From: Hymenobacter lucidus
Lineage (GTDB): Bacteria > Bacteroidota > Bacteroidia > Cytophagales > Hymenobacteraceae
Reading direction: 5' to 3'
Assembly (NCBI RefSeq): GCF_020447265.1
Contig: NZ_JAJADR010000002.1
Location: 496,001-560,000, forward strand
DNA length: 64,000 nucleotides
This document shows, in pieces, positions 59,154-64,000 of the stretch. The notes beneath the pieces were generated by a model. That model made no database searches, had not been told where the DNA came from, and was given only the letters and a program-made list of their open reading frames with translations. The position numbers and the translations under genes are program-made. Position 1 is the first letter of the stretch; the number at the start of each line of letters is the position of its first letter.

Positions 59154-60824
59154 TTAGGAAGCGGCAGGCTCGCGGAAACCCACCCAGGTGAAGCGCTTAA
59201 TTACAAATTCAGGGTTGGTGAAGGAGGCATTGCCGGCCGGGTTGCCGCCCGTTACGTGGAAGTCGGAAAAGCCCGCGTTCTGGTTCACGTAGATGCCGCC
59301 GGTCAGGTTGAAGCTCACGGGCGTGCCAGCCAGGCTCATTTCATCCATTATCTGCTCTTTCACCTGCGCGTCGGTGGTATAGGCCCCGCAGCTGATGGCG
59401 CCGTACTCCCGGGCCAGCTGGGCCGCCAGCCGAATGCTTTCCTGGGTGTCGCGGGTTTTGATGACCAGCATAATCGGCCCAAACAACTCTTGGCTAAATT
59501 GCTCGATACGGGCCGCATCTACCTCATGAATGCTGGGCGAGCAAGTGCGCGCATTCTGGAAAATGGGGTGAGCCACGGTGCCATAGGGCAAAATGCTGCG
59601 GCCGCCATCCAGCGTCAGCTGCTGCACCCGGGCGTGGGTAGCGGCGCTCTGAATAGCCCCCAGCACGTGCGGGCCGGCTTTGGGGTTGGTAGCCAGGCTC
59701 GTAACGGCGGCAGCCAGCTTCTGCACTACTTCCTCGTAGGGCACTACTTCGTCGCCGACGCGCACGCCGCCGGCCGGAATAAAGAAGTTCTGGGGCGCGG
59801 TACACATCTGGCCTGAATAGAGGCTCACCGAAAACGCCAAGTTCTGGGCCACCTTGTCCAGGTCGTCGCAGCTGTCGAGGATAATGGAATTGACGCCGGT
59901 TTTCTCGGTAAACACGGTTTTGCCCGGCAGACTTTCGATATAGTCGCCAAACTGGGACCCGCCGGTGTAGTCGATGAGCTTCACGGCCGGGCTTTCGGCC
60001 AGGTCTTTGGCAATCAGCCGGTCGTCGGCATCCACGGCCAGCTGGCAGGTATTTACATCCAAGCCGTAGCCGGCCAGCACTTTCTGCACCTCGGCCACCA
60101 TAATGGCAATGGGCAGCACGGCTTTGGGGTGGGGCTTCACGATAACCGGGTTGCCGGTAACCAGGGAGGCAAACAGGCCCGGCACCGAGTTCCAAGTGGG
60201 GAAAGTAGAGCAGCCGATAACCAACCCCACACCCTTAGGCACGGCCCGCCAGGTTTTGAGCAGCGCCAGGTTGTATTTGCCCATGGGCTTTTCCCAGCGG
60301 GTTTCCTCCGGAAAGCGGGTTTGCTCCTCGTAGCCGGCGGCAATGGCTTCCAGGGCCCGGTCGGCGGCATGGGGGCCGCTGGCCTGAAAGGCCATCATAA
60401 ACGCCTGGCCCGTGGTGTGCATGGTGGCGTAGGCAATTTCGAAAAACCGGTCCTTAATACCGTCGAGGGCCTCGGTGAGCAGGGCTGCCCGCTGCGCTGG
60501 CTTGAGTTTGCGCCAGGGGTTGAAGCTGGCCTGGGCGCGCTGCACCAGGGTTTCGGGCGCGAAATATGGATACTGCACGCCCAGTGGCAGTTGCTCCCAC
60601 GGCGACTCTTCCTGGCCCACCCACTGCTCAGCACCAGTCTGGAGCAGTTCGGTGAAGCGCTGGTGGCGCTGGCGCTCAAAGGCTTCGTGGCCGAGCCGGT
60701 CGGCATCGGGGCCATAGATTTCGGGCGAGGGGTTTTCGGGGAAGGCGGCGAAAAATGTGCGGCCGTGCAGGGCCCGAATGGCGGTATCGAGCGTATCCTG
60801 GTGTTTCTGGGTGGGAATGGGCAT
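59154..60824 (-). CDS. paaN: Phenylacetate-degradation protein PaaN (aldehyde dehydrogenase type)
   Basis: 556 residues. The aldehyde dehydrogenase fold has the cofactor region GVGLVIGCSTFPTWNSVPGLFASLVTGNPVIVKPHPKAVLP, the TGGSQFGDYIESLPGKTVFTEKTGVNSIILD segment and catalytic Cys in YSGQMCTAPQNFFIPAGG. Length and the long N-terminal helical part fit PaaN, used after ring opening of the phenylacetyl-CoA epoxide, rather than the bifunctional PaaZ. No other paa genes are close. Start ATG 60824 begins MPIPTQKHQDTLDTAIRALHG, typical of the family. The exact pathway role is inferred. Confidence 0.9.
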   Translation of the reverse strand: MPIPTQKHQDTLDTAIRALHGRTFFAAFPENPSPEIYGPDADRLGHEAFERQRHQRFTELLQTGAEQWVGQEESPWEQLPLGVQYPYFAPETLVQRAQASFNPWRKLKPAQRAALLTEALDGIKDRFFEIAYATMHTTGQAFMMAFQASGPHAADRALEAIAAGYEEQTRFPEETRWEKPMGKYNLALLKTWRAVPKGVGLVIGCSTFPTWNSVPGLFASLVTGNPVIVKPHPKAVLPIAIMVAEVQKVLAGYGLDVNTCQLAVDADDRLIAKDLAESPAVKLIDYTGGSQFGDYIESLPGKTVFTEKTGVNSIILDSCDDLDKVAQNLAFSVSLYSGQMCTAPQNFFIPAGGVRVGDEVVPYEEVVQKLAAAVTSLATNPKAGPHVLGAIQSAATHARVQQLTLDGGRSILPYGTVAHPIFQNARTCSPSIHEVDAARIEQFSQELFGPIMLVIKTRDTQESIRLAAQLAREYGAISCGAYTTDAQVKEQIMDEMSLAGTPVSFNLTGGIYVNQNAGFSDFHVTGGNPAGNASFTNPEFVIKRFTWVGFREPAAS

Positions 60825-60965
60825 ATGCGCTTGGGAAAGAAGCGGGAGAAGAGTTGGCGGAGTATTTAACGGAGTTAGTCGAAAAGTAGCGGGCCGACCT
60901 CAACAAGTACGCCTGCCCGGGACTAAATTTACGTACCTAACCGGGAACCGTTTACCCCGCCTGCT

Positions 60966-63782
60966 ATGCCCCAACTGCTACGTTTCGTTCTTTTTCTGGG
61001 GCTGCTCGGCGCCACTTTTTCCGGTTTTGCCCAGGAGGCCGGTACCCAGCCGCTGCCGGGCACGCTGGTCTTTAAGCTCAAGCCCGAGTTCAAAGCTCAG
61101 GCCGCACCCGACAACGTAGCTATTCCGGCCCTACAACGGGTGTTGGAGCAACTCGGGGCCACGAAGCTGCGCCAGAAATTCCCGCGCACGTTGCCCGCCA
61201 GCACCGAGCTGCCCGGCTCCGTGGATCTGCAGCTGGTGTACCAGATTCAACTGAAGGCCGATATGCCGCTGGCCAAAGCCTGCCGGGCGCTGCTGCAAAC
61301 CGGCGCGCTGGAATACGCCGAGCCGCTGAACTTCCGCCCCCCGCTCTACCAGCCCAACGACCCGCTCGCCGACTCGACCAACACGGCCGGGCAGTTTTAC
61401 CTGAAAAACATTCAGGCCTACCGCGCCTGGGACGTAACCAAGGGCGACACGAGCGTGGTCATCGGCATCACCGACACCGGCACGCGCTACAGCCACGAGG
61501 ATTTGCGCAACCAGCTCAAGAAGAACTACGCCGACCCCATCGACGGCCTTGATAACGACAATGACGGCTACGTGGACAATTTCCGCGGCTGGGACGTGGC
61601 CGACAACGACAACGACGCATCTATCAATATGGCCGTGTTTCAACCCGTGCACGGCATTCTGGTAACCGGCTGCGCCGTGGCCCAGCCCGACAACGGCGTG
61701 GGCCTGGCCGGCGTGGGCTTCAAGTGTAAGTACCTGCCGCTCAAGATTTACCCCAACACGGCTACCGGCAGCTTTGCCGGCTTCGAGGCCATTGTGTACG
61801 CTGCCGACCATGGCTGCCAGGTCATCAACGTAAGCTGGGGCAGCCCCGGCAGCCGCTCCCAGTTCGAGCAGGACGTTATTACCTACGCCACCATCAACCG
61901 CAATGCCGTGGTGGTGGCCGCCGCCGGCAACACCAACGCCGAGCTGGACTTCTACCCCGCCAGCTACGACCACGTCATTTCGGTGGCGGCCCTGGCCCCG
62001 AACGACGAGAAGTCGGGCCCGGCAACGTATAGCAGCCACGTTTCGCTGAGCGCGCCCGGCGAGCAGGTGCTGACGATTCTGGGCAACAACGACAGCGACT
62101 ATTACCCCGTCAACGGTTCCTCTTTTGCCTCGCCCCTAGTGGCCGGGGCCGCCGCACTGGTGCGCACCCGCTTTCCGCAGTTCACCGCCGAGCAGGTAGC
62201 GGCCCAATTGCGCCAGACTGCCGACGACATTTACACGCTGCCCGGCAACTCCACGCTACGCGGCAAGCTCGGCACCGGTCGCCTGAACGTGCACCACGCC
62301 GTGAGTCAGACCGACCGGCGCGAGGCCCGTATTCTGAGCAGCCAGCTGCTGCCCGCCCGCCAGGCCTACCAGCCCAACGACACGTTTCAGTTGGCCGTAA
62401 CGCTGCAAAATCTGCTGCAGCCAGTGTCGAATCTTACCGTTACGCTTACTTCGCTTTCCCCCTACCTTACCGTACGCCGGGGCACTTTCGCAGCTGGCAC
62501 GCTGGCCACGCTGGCCCGTACCACCAACTCGGCCGCGCCATTTCGGCTGGTAGTGGCCGGCGCGGTGCCCATCAACACCCGGGCCGAGCTGCGCTACCGC
62601 CTCACAGCCGACAACGGCTATCAGTCTGACCAGTTCTTGGTAGTTACGCTCAACCCCGACTACGTGGTGCTTGATGCCAGTGACCTGCACCTCACGCTCA
62701 CCAGTCGGGGCAATCTGGGCTACGACGGACTGGGCTCCGACCTGGGCCAGAGCGTGACTTACAAAGGTGGCGCGCCGCTGCTCTACGAAGGCGGCCTGAT
62801 GGTAGCCACCTCGCCCACCCGCGTGGCCGACCGGGTGCGCAACGAGCGGAATCAAGCCAACCAGGATTTCTACTCCCTGAGCCAGATAGCCCTTAGCCGC
62901 CAGCCCTTGCGGGCCACCCAGGAAGCCCAGGGAATATTTCAGGACTCCCTGCCCAGTGCCAAGCGCACCGGCACCGTGGGAGTGCGCATCAGGCAGCGCG
63001 GCTACGCCTGGGCCTCCCCCGCCGACCGTGACTACGCCATTGTGGAGTATCAGCTCAAAAACATAACGCCCGACACGCTCAAACCCCTGTACGCCGGTCT
63101 GTTTATGGACTGGGACGTGGTGCCCGAGGCCGGCCGCAACGCCGCTGACTGGGACTCGGTGCGGACCCTGGGCTACGCCTACGACCGGGAAAATCCGATG
63201 GTATACGCCGGCGTTAAGCTGCTGCGGGGCGGAAAGGCGACGTGCTATTCCATCAACAACAACTCCACCATCACGGCCGTGCGCCTCGGCGACGGTTTCA
63301 GCAGCGCCGAAAAGTACCTTACCCTCAGCAATAAAGCCCGCCTGAGCTCGGTAGGCTTCAACTCCGGTACCGATGTGTCGCAGGTGGTGGGGGCCGAGCT
63401 GGTACGCCTGGCCCCCGGCGACTCGGTGGTGGTGGCGTTTGCCGTGCTGGGCGCTCCTACGCTGGCGGCGCTGCAAACGGCCGCCGATGCCGCTCAGGCC
63501 CGTTATAACCTGGTACTGCCCACACGACCGGCCAAAAATCTGCTTTTGTGGCAGGCTTACCCCAATCCGGCCCGCACGCAGCTGCGGGTAGAGCTGCCGG
63601 CTGGCGCTGGCTATACCCAACTATCGTTGCTCACCACGCTGGGACAACTGGTCAGGCAGCAGGCCGTAGTAGGTTCCGGCAGCCAGATTGACGTCCGCAC
63701 CCTGCCGGCCGGCATCTACGTGCTGCAGGTAGCGGGGCCAGCGGGCGTACTGTCGCGGCGGGTGGTAGTGGGCCCAGAGTAG
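60966..63782 (+). CDS. T9SS-exported S8 (subtilisin-like) protease
   Basis: 938 residues. Signal peptide, an N-terminal pro-region (about 30-140), then the S8 domain. Asp is in VIGITDTGTRYSHEDLRNQL, His in VHGILVTGCAVAQPDNGVGLAG and Ser in NGSSFASPLVAGAAALV. The usual HGTH loop is HGIL here, an unusual variant. The rest is beta-rich repeat domains (propeller or adhesion-like), and the C-terminus is a type A sorting domain, YPNPARTQLRVELPAG ... LPAGIYVLQVAGPAG. It is an extracellular protease exported by the type IX system. A terminator follows. Confidence 0.92.
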   Translation: MPQLLRFVLFLGLLGATFSGFAQEAGTQPLPGTLVFKLKPEFKAQAAPDNVAIPALQRVLEQLGATKLRQKFPRTLPASTELPGSVDLQLVYQIQLKADMPLAKACRALLQTGALEYAEPLNFRPPLYQPNDPLADSTNTAGQFYLKNIQAYRAWDVTKGDTSVVIGITDTGTRYSHEDLRNQLKKNYADPIDGLDNDNDGYVDNFRGWDVADNDNDASINMAVFQPVHGILVTGCAVAQPDNGVGLAGVGFKCKYLPLKIYPNTATGSFAGFEAIVYAADHGCQVINVSWGSPGSRSQFEQDVITYATINRNAVVVAAAGNTNAELDFYPASYDHVISVAALAPNDEKSGPATYSSHVSLSAPGEQVLTILGNNDSDYYPVNGSSFASPLVAGAAALVRTRFPQFTAEQVAAQLRQTADDIYTLPGNSTLRGKLGTGRLNVHHAVSQTDRREARILSSQLLPARQAYQPNDTFQLAVTLQNLLQPVSNLTVTLTSLSPYLTVRRGTFAAGTLATLARTTNSAAPFRLVVAGAVPINTRAELRYRLTADNGYQSDQFLVVTLNPDYVVLDASDLHLTLTSRGNLGYDGLGSDLGQSVTYKGGAPLLYEGGLMVATSPTRVADRVRNERNQANQDFYSLSQIALSRQPLRATQEAQGIFQDSLPSAKRTGTVGVRIRQRGYAWASPADRDYAIVEYQLKNITPDTLKPLYAGLFMDWDVVPEAGRNAADWDSVRTLGYAYDRENPMVYAGVKLLRGGKATCYSINNNSTITAVRLGDGFSSAEKYLTLSNKARLSSVGFNSGTDVSQVVGAELVRLAPGDSVVVAFAVLGAPTLAALQTAADAAQARYNLVLPTRPAKNLLLWQAYPNPARTQLRVELPAGAGYTQLSLLTTLGQLVRQQAVVGSGSQIDVRTLPAGIYVLQVAGPAGVLSRRVVVGPE

Positions 63783-63832
63783 CAGACGAGTCTGTTTGGC
63801 ATTGCCCTGGCCTTGCTACAGCTTCAGAATGG

Positions 63833-63877
63833 AAACAAAAAGAGGTCCTGACCGAAAGTCAGGACCTCTTTTTGTTT
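63833..63877. terminator. Bidirectional terminator
   Basis: 20-bp stem (AAACAAAAAGAGGTCCTGAC and its complement) with a 5-nt loop and T-run on both sides, between convergent genes. Confidence 0.9.
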
Positions 63878-63894
63878 GGGTACAGCAGAACGTT

Positions 63895-64000
63895 TTATAA
63901 GGCCAGGGCCAGCCATTCCTCATCAGTCAGGCCGTAGTCGGCGGGGTTGGCGCGCAGCAGTTGGTGGCGGTCCAGCAACTCAGCTACGGGCCGGGGCACT
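63895..64000 (-). CDS. C-terminal part of an unknown protein
   Basis: The minus-strand frame from the window edge to TAA at 63895-63897 encodes 34 residues, PVAELLDRHQLLRANPADY followed by GLTDEEWLALAL. It is a plausible protein C-terminus with normal composition, but the fragment is too short to assign. Confidence 0.55.
   Translation of the reverse strand, partial: VPRPVAELLDRHQLLRANPADYGLTDEEWLALAL

Noticed and set aside
62256..63620. 454-residue minus-strand frame inside the S8 protease gene
   Set aside because: Antisense shadow, Gly/His-rich, no recognisable motif.

Overview
The window is a high-GC chromosomal segment that looks like a Hymenobacter-type member of the Bacteroidota (Cytophagales). 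Three things point there. Two secreted enzymes carry C-terminal type IX secretion sorting domains. Several promoters fit the Bacteroidota pattern TTG - about 20 bp - TAnnTTTG. The protein set (TonB-dependent receptor, DUF2490, LytS/LytR pair, PaaN, RND efflux pumps) is typical of the group. This assignment is an inference from protein content, not from a 16S gene.

Layout. 1-9.5 kb is mostly housekeeping: a monooxygenase tail, a DJ-1/PfpI protein, RecQ, a possible single-strand-annealing-type protein, a LolD-like ATPase, a GH113-like glycosidase, SucC, a transglutaminase-fold protein, Ohr and tRNA-Arg(CCG). 9.5-11.4 kb is a scar region with a truncated NHL-repeat gene, inverted repeats, a small zinc-ribbon protein and a PepSY-like protein with an odd start. 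11.3-15.2 kb holds a Ca2+-type P-ATPase, a tandem universal stress protein and the remnant of a DUF1259 gene.

15.4-33.6 kb is a double copper/silver-type detoxification cluster. Unit 1 is a His/Asp-rich secreted protein, a CusA-type RND pump fused to its own TolC-like channel, and a CusB lipoprotein. Convergent to it lie CopA and a membrane-anchored cupredoxin. Unit 2 is a Cys/His-rich secreted protein related to the first, two metal-binding lipoproteins (one a double DUF305), a TolC, a small membrane protein, a CusB-like adaptor and a second RND pump. Each unit starts with the same kind of small secreted protein followed by a long hairpin.

33.6-45 kb is accessory: small uncharacterised proteins, a half-size EamA transporter, a fasciclin protein, a T9SS-exported endonuclease I, two disordered hydrophilic proteins, an arsR-arsI pair, a second universal stress protein, GNAT enzymes and a Tat-exported oxidoreductase. 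45-54.3 kb is rich in small palindromic repeat elements. It contains a TonB receptor, two paralogous membrane-anchored proteins with an ExbD-like core, an XRE regulator with a very regular octamer array upstream, a decayed histidine kinase, DUF2490 and a PQQ-type sugar dehydrogenase. 54.2-64 kb returns to ordinary genes: a TonB C-terminal protein, a BamE/OmlA-like lipoprotein, an alpha/beta hydrolase, a LytS/LytR pair, PaaN and a T9SS subtilase.

The best leads for something undescribed are the octamer array before the XRE gene (49259-49359), the RND-TolC fusion with an apparent internal signal peptide, the paired leader-protein/hairpin modules of the two metal units, the ExbD-like paralogs, and the roughly 240-250 bp terminal-repeat elements between convergent genes.
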